NCBI RefSeq assembly: GCF_963667555.1
Contig: NZ_OY763421.1
Span: 1,567,562-1,631,561 of the forward strand
Source of the DNA: an uncultured Methanolobus sp.
GTDB lineage: Archaea > Halobacteriota > Methanosarcinia > Methanosarcinales > Methanosarcinaceae
Length of the DNA: 64,000 nt
Direction: 5' to 3'
Made by a program: the position numbers and the translations under genes. Under the pieces are notes generated by a model that searched no databases, had not been told where the DNA came from, and saw only the letters and a program-made list of their open reading frames with translations. This document shows, one piece after another, positions 8,920 to 16,779 of this stretch. Position 1 is the first letter of the stretch; every line of letters starts with the position of its first letter.

Positions 8920-9726
8920 ATGGAAGAAAAAATGAAAACACTTATTGAAATTGGTAAAATTCTAAAGAGAAGAAAACAATTAAGAAATGCAGCAAAAATT
9001 GCTCTTTTTTTCATACTTATAAGTCTACTAGTAGTTTCCTTTTCCAACATGGAAAGTTATGGGACATACATATTCATTTTTATGTTTATTAATTACATAG
9101 CGTTTATTTTGATAACAGTATATACGCCACAAATAGAAACATATGAAAAGTTTAGATATAATATATATTGCTTAAATAATTCAATAAAAAACACACAAGA
9201 TTTAGAAAGACCAATTTTGTATCTTAACAATGTTGCACACAATATTGAGACCTTAGTTGATGAGATGAAAAGTCTACCTTTTACAGAAGATACAACAACA
9301 ACACTCGATAAATTGAGATTATTTATCAAGTATGATTTATACCCATCCATACAGAATCAGCATGATACTTCAAAAAATCTTGTTTTTGATTTAGACAACA
9401 TACAGAAATCTATCGAGGAAAATAACTTTAGATATTTACAAAGTATTATAAACAATAAGAATTTTGAAGACATAAATACCTCAATTTTACTTCCATACGA
9501 AAAAGAAAGTACTTTTAAGAGATACTTTGCACTAATAACTAGAGTACTAAAAAAAGCTTTTTACGAAAGCTTTGTTTTTCGAGTTACATGCATTATAACA
9601 ATTTTGTTAATAATTGGTTTCATGATATCCAATAAGAGTTCAACAATTTCATTTGATACAAATCTAATAAGTGCATTAATAATATTAGGCTCTGTGATTG
9701 CACAACAAATGAAACAAAAAGATTAA
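8920..9726 (+). CDS. Orphan membrane protein, AT-rich
   Basis: I do not recognise this 268-residue protein. Two hydrophobic segments near the N-terminus (about 24-43 and 47-66) and two near the C-terminus (about 221-240 and 246-262) bracket a hydrophilic, helical middle of about 150 residues rich in Asn, Asp, Lys and Ile. Both termini and the middle are probably cytoplasmic, with hairpin-like membrane anchors at each end. Base composition is clearly more AT-rich than in the genes on either side, which suggests recent acquisition. TATATTAT (8891-8898) lies 26 bp before the ATG, so it is probably expressed as a leaderless mRNA. The two-anchor layout is seen in some phage-defence effectors, but no such domain is visible here. 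Confidence 0.75.
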   Translation: MEEKMKTLIEIGKILKRRKQLRNAAKIALFFILISLLVVSFSNMESYGTYIFIFMFINYIAFILITVYTPQIETYEKFRYNIYCLNNSIKNTQDLERPILYLNNVAHNIETLVDEMKSLPFTEDTTTTLDKLRLFIKYDLYPSIQNQHDTSKNLVFDLDNIQKSIEENNFRYLQSIINNKNFEDINTSILLPYEKESTFKRYFALITRVLKKAFYESFVFRVTCIITILLIIGFMISNKSSTISFDTNLISALIILGSVIAQQMKQKD

Positions 9727-9812
9727 AGTAGAGATATCTTTTACTCGTAACAATACCATAACATTGTACTCAAACAAAACATTTAAGGTATTGACCGGCA
9801 TTTAAGTCCCAA

Positions 9813-10724
9813 ATGAAAGAGATTGAACTTAATGACCCCTATATCACTCCATACAGGGGCATATATGCAATATGCGACAGTAAAAACGAATATGCTGAGA
9901 TCATCGAGCATACGAACTGTTATGGTGGTGCTGCATGGTCTAAGTTCCACTATTCTCACTCGCCGCTTATCCTGAACACACGTTCCATCGGGAACATGAT
10001 CAGATATACCGTAAAGACAGGTACTTCAACCCTTGAACTAAAACCATCCACTGCAGCAGCAGGAATTGAGTCGGTTATCGTGGAAGGAGATGAAGTCCAC
10101 ATTACCTATGCAGGACTGGGAGGAGGCGGAGTAGGTGCCACCAAATGCAGGGCATTTGCTGAAGGCGTACTTCGCTGCAACTATACAGAATCCGGAGGCG
10201 GTCGTGCTGCAAAAGGTACAATTGTAGTCCCAAGAAGGGAAAGAGTGCTCATCGGAATCGATGACACCGACACCAAGGAAGAAGGTGCAACCTGGACATT
10301 GACCCATAATATGGCAAATGCACTTGACTGCAATGAGTCTATTTACCTGTCACACTCACTTGTACAGCTTTTCCCGGTATCTGCAAGGACACAGAACTGC
10401 GTTTCCACAGTACTCGAATTCGGATGCGTGGATGCAAACGCAAAACAGGAACTGCTTGAAAGTGTGAAAGCGGCTCTTTTAAAATACAGCGTGTCCGATG
10501 AGACCGGAATGGTTGTGCTCTCTGATTTTGATGCAAAGAAGATCAACGAATACAGCACGAAATGCCGCAGTGGAGAGCTTACAAAGGAATACGCTCTGCA
10601 ATATGCAAAAGATAATGGCGTTGATGTCTGGCTTGATGGAAACGGAGTCATAGGTGCGCTTGCAGCACTGGCATGGTTTGCACAACCTGATGAGTCAGTT
10701 AAACTGAAAGCCCAGATAGAATAA
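9813..10724 (+). CDS. Methanogenesis marker protein 11
   Basis: This 303-residue protein matches what I know of methanogenesis marker protein 11, a family found essentially only in methanogens and their relatives. The features are the N-terminal ITPYRGIYAICDS segment, a glycine-rich turn AGLGGGGVGATKCR (about 100-113) and a C-terminal domain beginning GIDDTDTKEEGATW (about 148). The GIDDTD segment resembles the nucleotide-binding part of tRNA-Ile2 agmatinylcytidine synthetase (TiaS), so ATP-dependent chemistry is likely. The reaction is not established. The IorA-like gene follows 15 bp later, probably in one operon. ACATTTAAG about 29 bp before the start, without a clear ribosome site, suggests a leaderless mRNA. 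Confidence 0.9.
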   Translation: MKEIELNDPYITPYRGIYAICDSKNEYAEIIEHTNCYGGAAWSKFHYSHSPLILNTRSIGNMIRYTVKTGTSTLELKPSTAAAGIESVIVEGDEVHITYAGLGGGGVGATKCRAFAEGVLRCNYTESGGGRAAKGTIVVPRRERVLIGIDDTDTKEEGATWTLTHNMANALDCNESIYLSHSLVQLFPVSARTQNCVSTVLEFGCVDANAKQELLESVKAALLKYSVSDETGMVVLSDFDAKKINEYSTKCRSGELTKEYALQYAKDNGVDVWLDGNGVIGALAALAWFAQPDESVKLKAQIE

Positions 10725-10739
10725 ACAAGCATTCATATT

Positions 10740-12311
10740 ATGACTTACACTGAGGATATAACGGGTCTTGAAGCAATTTACCTTGCAGCAATTGACAGCA
10801 ATGTAAGGTTCATTACGGCTGTTGCCGGATATCCTATGACTGCGCTTGCAGACTATTTTTTTGAGAACAAGGATTCCAATTACAGCGATAACTACAATAG
10901 TGGCGATAACTACGACATCCACTGGTTCACCAATGAGAAATCTGCCCTTGAAGCAGCATTGGGTGCATCAGTAACAGGACGCCGCTCAATTGTGATGGTC
11001 AAGCATGTGGGAATGAATGTGCTTTCCGACCCGCTCATGACGGCAATGATGCACACCATCGGCTCAGGACTTGTGATACTTGCAGGCGATGACCCGGCGG
11101 CAAAAGCATCGCAGAACGAGCAGGATTCCAGATTCTACGGAGCAATTTCCGAGACTGCCACTTATGACCCTGCAACACCGCAGGATGCATACGATTCAGT
11201 AAACAGGGCTTTTGAGCTTTCCGAAGAAGCGAAGGTTCCTGTAATTATGAGGATAACTGACAGGCTGGAAAAGGAAGTCCAGAATGTCAGCAGACCGCAG
11301 ATAAGTACCAGATCAAACCATGAAGACAAGACTCTGGACAGGAACATCTGGAAGCTTACAATGCACGGAAAGCACCAGAGATTCCATGTCGAATCCGAGC
11401 CTGTAATTATCCACGAAGCTGAGAACTCACGTTTCAATCGCAGTATAATAAAAGAAGGAAATGTCGGAATAATTTCATCCGGATATCCATCATTTATTGT
11501 GGACGAGATAATTTCCACACAACTGGTTTATTCTTCTTATTCACACCTGAGTCTTGGAATGGTGACACCGTTCCCTGAGAAACTTGTAAAGAGTTTCATA
11601 GAGAAACATGAACGCATACTTGTAATAGAAGAAAGTGAACCTTTCATCGAGTCGCACATAAGCACATGTTGCAGCAAGGTTCTTGGAAAAAGGACCGGAC
11701 ACCTGCCTTTTGGCATTGTAGAAAAAGAACATGTGGAATTTGCCTTTGAGAACATCGATGACGATAGGCTCTCAAAGTACAAAGAGATCCAGACCATCCT
11801 CAGCAGAGGTTCAAGACCTATTTGCAACGATTGCCCGTTCATGCCGCTCTATAATGTACTGCACAATATTCAGCCGGTTGCAGGAGACATGGGATGCTCC
11901 ATACGTACAGCACCCGACCCATTAAATGCAGTGGACACAGGATTTTCACTTGGCGGTGCAATATCAACAGCATGCGGATTCCCTGGAAAGAGTATAGCAG
12001 TCATTGGAGACTTCGGACTTGCACATTCCGGTATCGTTGGACTAATAAATGCAGTTGACGGCGGTTTTGACATCCTTACGATCATACTTCAAAATGATGT
12101 TGCAGCAATGACAGGAGGACAGGATGCACCTGACCTGAAGGAAGTTGTAAAAGCACTTGTACCTGATACTACCTGCATCAATATTGAGGAGATGCAAGGT
12201 TTAGAAGGAAAAGAAGCCTGCTCAAACCTCATCAAAAATATGATACAGGATAAACTGAAAACAAAGGGAGTTTCTGTCATCTATATCGAAGGCAAGTGTA
12301 CAAAACACTGA
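10740..12311 (+). CDS. IorA-like thiamine-diphosphate enzyme without ferredoxin domain
   Basis: This 523-residue protein is homologous to the alpha subunit of indolepyruvate:ferredoxin oxidoreductase. The N-terminal pyrimidine domain has NEKSALEAALGASVTG, VKHVGMNVLSDPLM and the SQNEQDSRFYG signature. A middle domain follows, then a C-terminal pyrophosphate domain with GDFGLAHSGIVGLINAV and ILQNDVAAMTGGQ, the thiamine-diphosphate site. IorA usually has about 600-650 residues and ends in two 4Fe-4S clusters. Those cysteines are absent here; only ICNDC in the middle remains. It probably handles a 2-oxo acid, with electrons leaving by another route, or it works as a decarboxylase. It follows mmp11 directly. 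No beta subunit (IorB) is in the window. Confidence 0.82.
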   Translation: MTYTEDITGLEAIYLAAIDSNVRFITAVAGYPMTALADYFFENKDSNYSDNYNSGDNYDIHWFTNEKSALEAALGASVTGRRSIVMVKHVGMNVLSDPLMTAMMHTIGSGLVILAGDDPAAKASQNEQDSRFYGAISETATYDPATPQDAYDSVNRAFELSEEAKVPVIMRITDRLEKEVQNVSRPQISTRSNHEDKTLDRNIWKLTMHGKHQRFHVESEPVIIHEAENSRFNRSIIKEGNVGIISSGYPSFIVDEIISTQLVYSSYSHLSLGMVTPFPEKLVKSFIEKHERILVIEESEPFIESHISTCCSKVLGKRTGHLPFGIVEKEHVEFAFENIDDDRLSKYKEIQTILSRGSRPICNDCPFMPLYNVLHNIQPVAGDMGCSIRTAPDPLNAVDTGFSLGGAISTACGFPGKSIAVIGDFGLAHSGIVGLINAVDGGFDILTIILQNDVAAMTGGQDAPDLKEVVKALVPDTTCINIEEMQGLEGKEACSNLIKNMIQDKLKTKGVSVIYIEGKCTKH

Positions 12312-12313
12312 TT

Positions 12314-12399
12314 GTTTGGTGTTTTAAATTTGTTGTTTAAAACAAATAGTTTGAAATTTATAGTTTTAAGTTTATAATTTAATGTTTTAAATACCAAAC
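12314..12399. terminator. Bidirectional nested palindrome between convergent genes
   Basis: This AT-rich stretch is bounded by GTTTGGT (12314-12320) and ACCAAAC (12393-12399), which pair as an outer stem. An inner TTTGTT-GTTTAA-AACAAA hairpin sits at 12329-12346. It lies between the convergent ends of the IorA-like gene and mmp12, and has T-tracts on both strands, as expected for a shared terminator. Confidence 0.5.
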
Positions 12400-12411
12400 A
12401 GAAACTAATCC

Positions 12412-13395
12412 TCACTGAGCCTTGAAATTGACCTTAAGACCCAGAATCTCATCTGAGCCGGAGTGAATATCCCTTGCAATCTCAGCACAACCAATGGCTG
12501 CACTCCACCTGTCAAGAACATGGGCCTTGACACCAAGGTGAGTCTCTATTTTCTTTACCACCTCAGGAACCTCACCTACAGAACCTTCAATGATTACCTC
12601 ACCTGCGGAACCATAGTCCTTCATCAGAAGCTGCATGCCTGCGATCTCCATGGCAGCAAAGAGAGCTACACTATCCATGGCCAGCACAGCCTGAGAGTCC
12701 CCATTTGCAGCTGCTTTTATGAGTTCATGCCTATCTGCGAATGAAGTATGTTTAAGAACACCGGAATTTACAAAAGCCTCGTTAGCACTCATCTTGCCTG
12801 CGTCCACATCCCTGAGGGCCTGCACATCCAACGGACCGTGTTGCAGTCCCGGAGCAAATATACAGGCATCTATCGCACCGATAAGTTTTCCGTTGGCAAC
12901 AGCAACTGTAACAGTGTTAGAACTTATATCCGAAAGAACAAAATCATGGAATCCAAGTGCAAATGCATGATAGGCAATTCCTATCTTTTCAGGACTTGTA
13001 GAATGTGAGAAAATATTAAGACGAGGATCTGTGTCGCTGCCCTCATGGATACCAGGAATTACAACAGCAGGGATCCCTGATGATCTTATCGTATCAAAAA
13101 CCATCCCTCCTCCACCGGTCTTCTTACCAGCACCTTCTATGCTTCTGACACCACGATTTTCAACAGTATGTATATCTTCTATATCCTTAATGCCGTCACC
13201 CATTGAATACGTCACAGCCATCAGGGAAATATCAGAAGAACTTATTCCAAAAGCATCTTCCATTGAAGATATGAGCTGCAGCTCCGTCATTCCGGCAGCT
13301 TCTGTTCTTGGAATTTCAAGTTTCAGCACTTTCCCGTCGGGAAAAAGTGCAGCAAAGCGCATTGCAGTTGTACCGTGATCTATTCCAATGAACAT
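12412..13395 (-). CDS. Methanogenesis marker protein 12
   Basis: This 327-residue protein belongs to methanogenesis marker family 12, an ASKHA-fold (acetate kinase/Hsp70/actin) group restricted to methanogens. The N-terminal phosphate loop FIGIDHGTTAMRFA (residues 2-15) and a second segment SDISSNTVTVAVANGKLIGAID (quoted in part: SDISSNTVTVAVA) fit nucleotide binding, so it may be an ATPase or kinase. Its reaction is not established. The start at 13395 (ATG) is preferred to the upstream GTG at 13404 because AAGGTGA lies five bases before it. The upstream DUF2103 gene ends 10 bp earlier, so the two are co-transcribed. Confidence 0.88.
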   Translation of the reverse strand: MFIGIDHGTTAMRFAALFPDGKVLKLEIPRTEAAGMTELQLISSMEDAFGISSSDISLMAVTYSMGDGIKDIEDIHTVENRGVRSIEGAGKKTGGGGMVFDTIRSSGIPAVVIPGIHEGSDTDPRLNIFSHSTSPEKIGIAYHAFALGFHDFVLSDISSNTVTVAVANGKLIGAIDACIFAPGLQHGPLDVQALRDVDAGKMSANEAFVNSGVLKHTSFADRHELIKAAANGDSQAVLAMDSVALFAAMEIAGMQLLMKDYGSAGEVIIEGSVGEVPEVVKKIETHLGVKAHVLDRWSAAIGCAEIARDIHSGSDEILGLKVNFKAQ

Positions 13396-13405
13396 CGATT
13401 TCACC

Positions 13406-13753
13406 TTAGATATCAGATAATAATGAATTAAGCTCTTTCATAACATGCTCACCTTCCTCGAAACTGCCTACGTTCGTAACAATTCGCAGTTCCTGAAAAG
13501 AAGTACCATGTGAAAGAAGAAGTCGCAGGTTTCCCCTGTCATCCGGCCTCTGCACTTTGGCAGTCAGTTTTCCGCCGGAATTACTTTTTCCTTTGACAGT
13601 AATAACAGAAGGAATAACTTTTTTGACAGAAGGATGCTGACTCAGCAAGGACACTATCTTTTTACCTGCACGTCCGCCAATGACAGTAGTATGTGAACCG
13701 CCGAGTTTACACTCCAGCTTGCGAACTCCTTTTGAATTGATAGTATCCGTCAT
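13406..13753 (-). CDS. DUF2103-like small protein
   Basis: This 115-residue basic protein resembles DUF2103 (COG4031), described as a predicted metal-binding family in archaea. The visible pattern is GGSHTTVIGGRAGKKIVSLL, a glycine-rich turn, then alternating beta strands with a basic middle (KGKSNSGGKLTAKVQRP). The conserved His and Ser/Thr near the start could bind metal or nucleic acid. It is the first gene of a two-gene unit with mmp12. The complement of 13776-13785 gives a TATA box about 28 bp before the ATG with no ribosome site, so it should be leaderless. The role is unknown; pairing with mmp12 hints at methanogenesis. Confidence 0.7.
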   Translation of the reverse strand: MTDTINSKGVRKLECKLGGSHTTVIGGRAGKKIVSLLSQHPSVKKVIPSVITVKGKSNSGGKLTAKVQRPDDRGNLRLLLSHGTSFQELRIVTNVGSFEEGEHVMKELNSLLSDI

Positions 13754-13775
13754 TTCAATTGGAATGACAACAGGT

Positions 13776-13785
13776 CATATAAAAT
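13776..13785 (-). promoter_or_regulatory. TATA box of DUF2103-mmp12 unit
   Basis: On the minus strand the sequence ATTTTATATG is centred about 28 bp upstream of the ATG at 13753, and no Shine-Dalgarno is visible between them. Confidence 0.5.
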
Positions 13786-13862
13786 ATTAGTGGTTCGACT
13801 CGGAGGTGCAATCCTGCAACGGCTGCAAAAACAGGAAGAGAATATGAATTACTAAAATCAAT

Positions 13863-15047
13863 TTATAGGGACAACGGTAACTTCAACTCAAAAATCGTGC
13901 CTGATGGAATGTTAGTTCGAACAGTTATTTCGCCACCATAGCGCTCAACTATTTTCTTCACAATATACAGACCAATACCGGTATGCCCTGTGGCACCATA
14001 CTTGAAATCCCTTTCAAATACCATTGAATGGACCTCCGAAGGAATACCAGTTCCATTATCTGCAACTGAAACTTCACAGTACTTTTCATTCCCTTTAATG
14101 ACAACATCTATCCTGTCTGCTTGACCGTGAGTAAGTGAGTTGGAGACCATATTGTCAAAAACCGAATATAGAGCCTCATCACCTGCAACCATGCAGTTGC
14201 CTTCCAGACAGAAATCCACATCATAGTTTTCCAGAACAGATGCAACCACACCCCTGAGATTATACGGCTTAAGACTGTTATCGGAGAACAGAACAGATTC
14301 CAGTTCCTGCATTCTGGCAATGAGCTGCACACATTTGTCCACACCTTTTATGGCTTTTTGGATCAGATCCCTATTTTCATCATTCTCCATAAGATCCAGT
14401 GACATACCCACAACAGAAAGATCGTTAGAAATATCATGGCGAAGAATGCTATTAATAACACGCAGGAACTCTGTCATTTCAGCCTGCTGATATTGGAGTT
14501 TCTTACGCTGGTCTATATCATGAAGAACAAGCAATAGATCATTTTCCTCACCAAGATTGCCTTTTATACAGGAAATATTCATCTCAACATGCTGTTCAGA
14601 GCCATCTTCGTGAACAAGTATTACATCCCTGCAAAAAGAACTGCCACTTTCCACCCGAGTTATCATCGTCCTGAAATCACACAAATCATCCATATCTCCT
14701 GAGCGAATACAAATGATATCGCAGATATCACCTTTAATTCCAGAATAGCCACATGACCCCATGATTCCCTTAAAAGGATCATTCATGAACTTGATCATTC
14801 TATCAGGACCAATAATCGCAATCGGATCATTAATATTACTTATAGTCTGCCTGAATCTCTTGTTCTGGGACTTAATCAAAAGGTTCTTTTTGACGAGTTC
14901 ACGCTGTATATTGACAAGTTCATTGTTAAGCATACTAATCCTGTCATAAATACACTGGTCATCTACCGTTAAACCGGAATCTGTAATATCTTCTGCTGGC
15001 TTGCACGGCCTTCTTAAAACATCTAACTCTATCATTTGAATAACCAT
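13863..15047 (-). CDS. PAS-domain sensor histidine kinase
   Basis: This 394-residue soluble kinase has a coiled coil (about 35-65) and a PAS domain (about 66-178) opening ISNINDPIAIIGPD and ending in a PAC-like SEQHVEMNIS segment. The phosphorylation helix is INSILRHDISNDL with H204 as the likely acceptor. The ATPase domain (about 265-394) has N-box FDNMVSNSLTHG, G1 DNGTGIP and G2 GHTGIGLYIVKKI. No membrane segment or receiver domain is present, so it senses something inside the cell. It lies 32 bp after the B12-binding sensor gene on the same strand and is very probably co-transcribed. No response regulator is adjacent. The start has GGGGA four bases upstream; an ATG four codons later is an alternative. 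Confidence 0.92.
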   Translation of the reverse strand: MVIQMIELDVLRRPCKPAEDITDSGLTVDDQCIYDRISMLNNELVNIQRELVKKNLLIKSQNKRFRQTISNINDPIAIIGPDRMIKFMNDPFKGIMGSCGYSGIKGDICDIICIRSGDMDDLCDFRTMITRVESGSSFCRDVILVHEDGSEQHVEMNISCIKGNLGEENDLLLVLHDIDQRKKLQYQQAEMTEFLRVINSILRHDISNDLSVVGMSLDLMENDENRDLIQKAIKGVDKCVQLIARMQELESVLFSDNSLKPYNLRGVVASVLENYDVDFCLEGNCMVAGDEALYSVFDNMVSNSLTHGQADRIDVVIKGNEKYCEVSVADNGTGIPSEVHSMVFERDFKYGATGHTGIGLYIVKKIVERYGGEITVRTNIPSGTIFELKLPLSL

Positions 15048-15079
15048 AGATTCCCCAGGAATATCAGATTCTTCTGTTA

Positions 15080-16156
15080 TTATGATGATTCATGCTTGTT
15101 TAAACTGCGCAGCATTGAATCTGCAATTTCAACTGCCTCTTTCGCATTGCGGGCATAAGCATCCGCTCCTACTTTTTTCCACAATTCTCTGTCTACATTG
15201 AATGGGTAACCACCTACAATTATACAGGTATTTTTTATCCCAGCATCATCCCTTATACCCATGATCAAATCACCCAGCATGCTCAGATGTGCAACCATTG
15301 TGACAGACAAAAGCAGAATGTCTGCCTGAACTTCTTTTAGAGTATGGATTATGCATTCCACGGGAGTATTTGCTCCCAGGTAATGAGTGTTCCATCCTTC
15401 TATCTCAAAAAAGTCTGCAACCATTCTGATACCGATCTCATGCAGTTCTGTTCCGACACATGCTGCCACCACATTATGCCCGTTATCGGATCCTGAAAAG
15501 ATAAATGGATAGAGTTGTGCCATTATTTTCTGGGTTGCAGCGGTACAGAAATGTTCTTTTGCAACGCTGATGGAGTTCAACTGCCACAGCCTTCCTATCT
15601 CGAATTGGGAACACTGGAACACATAAAGATATATATCCCTTATATCGATTCCCTGCTCAACTGAATCCATAATGAGCTTATATGCTCCTTTTTCATCATT
15701 ATTCAGCAAAAGTGAATTGTATTCTTTCACAAGTGAAGGCAATTTGCTCTTTTCCAGATAGCATGATAGTACAGGAGTATCGGACAAAAGTCTCTCTTTG
15801 CCACTGTCCAGAATTTTAAAAAGAATGTGAGATCGATGACAACCAACCCTGTTTTCAAGAACCTCTTTGATCACATCGAGATTATCCATCATATAAGAGG
15901 AAGGAAGACCAAGATGTTTGAAAAGAATCTTTAACCAATCAATATAAGCCATGAAAAGTTCAGGGCTTTCATAGTTACAGGCATTTGCAAGAAAGATAAG
16001 GTGATGACGAACATCATTAATACTTTTATTTTTGCCTGAGTTACCATATTTTGAAAAGAGAGCCGGAACTCTTTCATATTGCAGATCTATAACCTCAGTT
16101 GCAATCAGGTCAAGCTCATCCATTATGCATGTTGACAGACTACATTCCTTCAACAT
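15080..16156 (-). CDS. B12-binding sensor protein with W-x9-EH signature
   Basis: With the start at 16156 this is a 358-residue soluble protein. Residues 1 to about 135 form a helical domain (LIFLANACNYESPELFMAYIDW is its core, quoted here in part: LANACNYESPELF). Next comes a helical B12-cap domain (about 145-220) with W191, then exactly nine residues, then E201-H202. A Rossmann cobalamin domain follows (about 225-350) with T-E-L-H-E-I-G, whose H239 is the expected lower cobalt ligand. W-x9-EH is the cap motif of CarH/LitR-type adenosylcobalamin photosensors and their relatives, unlike methyltransferase corrinoid proteins. The histidine kinase gene follows. The start rests on a TATA box at 16180-16187 that lies inside a longer TTG frame. 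Confidence 0.85.
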   Translation of the reverse strand: MLKECSLSTCIMDELDLIATEVIDLQYERVPALFSKYGNSGKNKSINDVRHHLIFLANACNYESPELFMAYIDWLKILFKHLGLPSSYMMDNLDVIKEVLENRVGCHRSHILFKILDSGKERLLSDTPVLSCYLEKSKLPSLVKEYNSLLLNNDEKGAYKLIMDSVEQGIDIRDIYLYVFQCSQFEIGRLWQLNSISVAKEHFCTAATQKIMAQLYPFIFSGSDNGHNVVAACVGTELHEIGIRMVADFFEIEGWNTHYLGANTPVECIIHTLKEVQADILLLSVTMVAHLSMLGDLIMGIRDDAGIKNTCIIVGGYPFNVDRELWKKVGADAYARNAKEAVEIADSMLRSLNKHESS

Positions 16157-16179
16157 ACAATTTAATTGGAACATATTAA

Positions 16180-16187
16180 TATATATA
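16180..16187 (-). promoter_or_regulatory. TATA box of B12 sensor-kinase operon (leaderless)
   Basis: TATATATA is centred about 27 bp before the ATG at 16156. It therefore predicts transcription starting at the start codon and excludes the TTG at 16201. Confidence 0.6.
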
Positions 16188-16298
16188 GTTCTCGATAACA
16201 ATTATATCCTAAAGTTAGAATATAATTCTATGATAAGCTGGAATTTAAAAATAAAATAATATAATTTATGCAAAAAAATGAAAATAATATTCAGAAAA

Positions 16299-16736
16299 TC
16301 AGATTTCCTGAATATCTGCCATATCGATGAGCTTTACGCCTGCGCCATTAAGAACTTTAATAGCTGCCTCAATGTCACTTACCCGAAGAATAAGAAGTGC
16401 CTTCTCAGTCTTTGTGACAAAAGCATAAGCGTAATCAATGTTGATGTTCTGGCCACCAAGCACATCAGCGATCTTACCAAGACCTCCCGGCACATCCTCC
16501 ATCTCAATACCAAGAACACTGGTCTCTGAAACAGTGAATCCTGCATCATGAAGAACTTCGTGAGCAAGGTCGGGCTTGTCAACTACCATTCTGATGATAC
16601 CGAAATCTCCGGCTTCAGCAATGGTAAAAGCCCTGATGTTAATACCTGCATTCCTGAAGTTTGATGCAATGTGCGCAAGGCGACCTGGCTTGTTCTCTGC
16701 GAAAAGTGATATCTGTTTGATTATCTTTTCTTCCAT
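16299..16736 (-). CDS. ACT-domain protein next to PaaK-like ligase
   Basis: This 145-residue protein is two ACT domains in tandem (about 6-70 and 75-140). SLFAENKPGRLAHIASNFRNAG is the first loop and MEDVPGGLGKIADVLG the second; both glycines sit at the amino-acid-binding interface. No catalytic domain is attached. In many methanogens and bacteria such proteins are encoded beside phenylacetate-CoA ligase, as here (43 bp downstream of that gene), and probably sense an aromatic amino acid. AGGTG five bases before the ATG supports the start. Confidence 0.9.
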   Translation of the reverse strand: MEEKIIKQISLFAENKPGRLAHIASNFRNAGINIRAFTIAEAGDFGIIRMVVDKPDLAHEVLHDAGFTVSETSVLGIEMEDVPGGLGKIADVLGGQNINIDYAYAFVTKTEKALLILRVSDIEAAIKVLNGAGVKLIDMADIQEI

Positions 16737-16779
16737 ATTAACACCTGCATTTTTATTGAAAGTTATGTAGCATAAGTGT

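Noticed and set aside
16157..16201. TTG start of the B12 sensor at 16201
   Set aside because: The TATA box lies inside this extension, so it cannot be on the mRNA.
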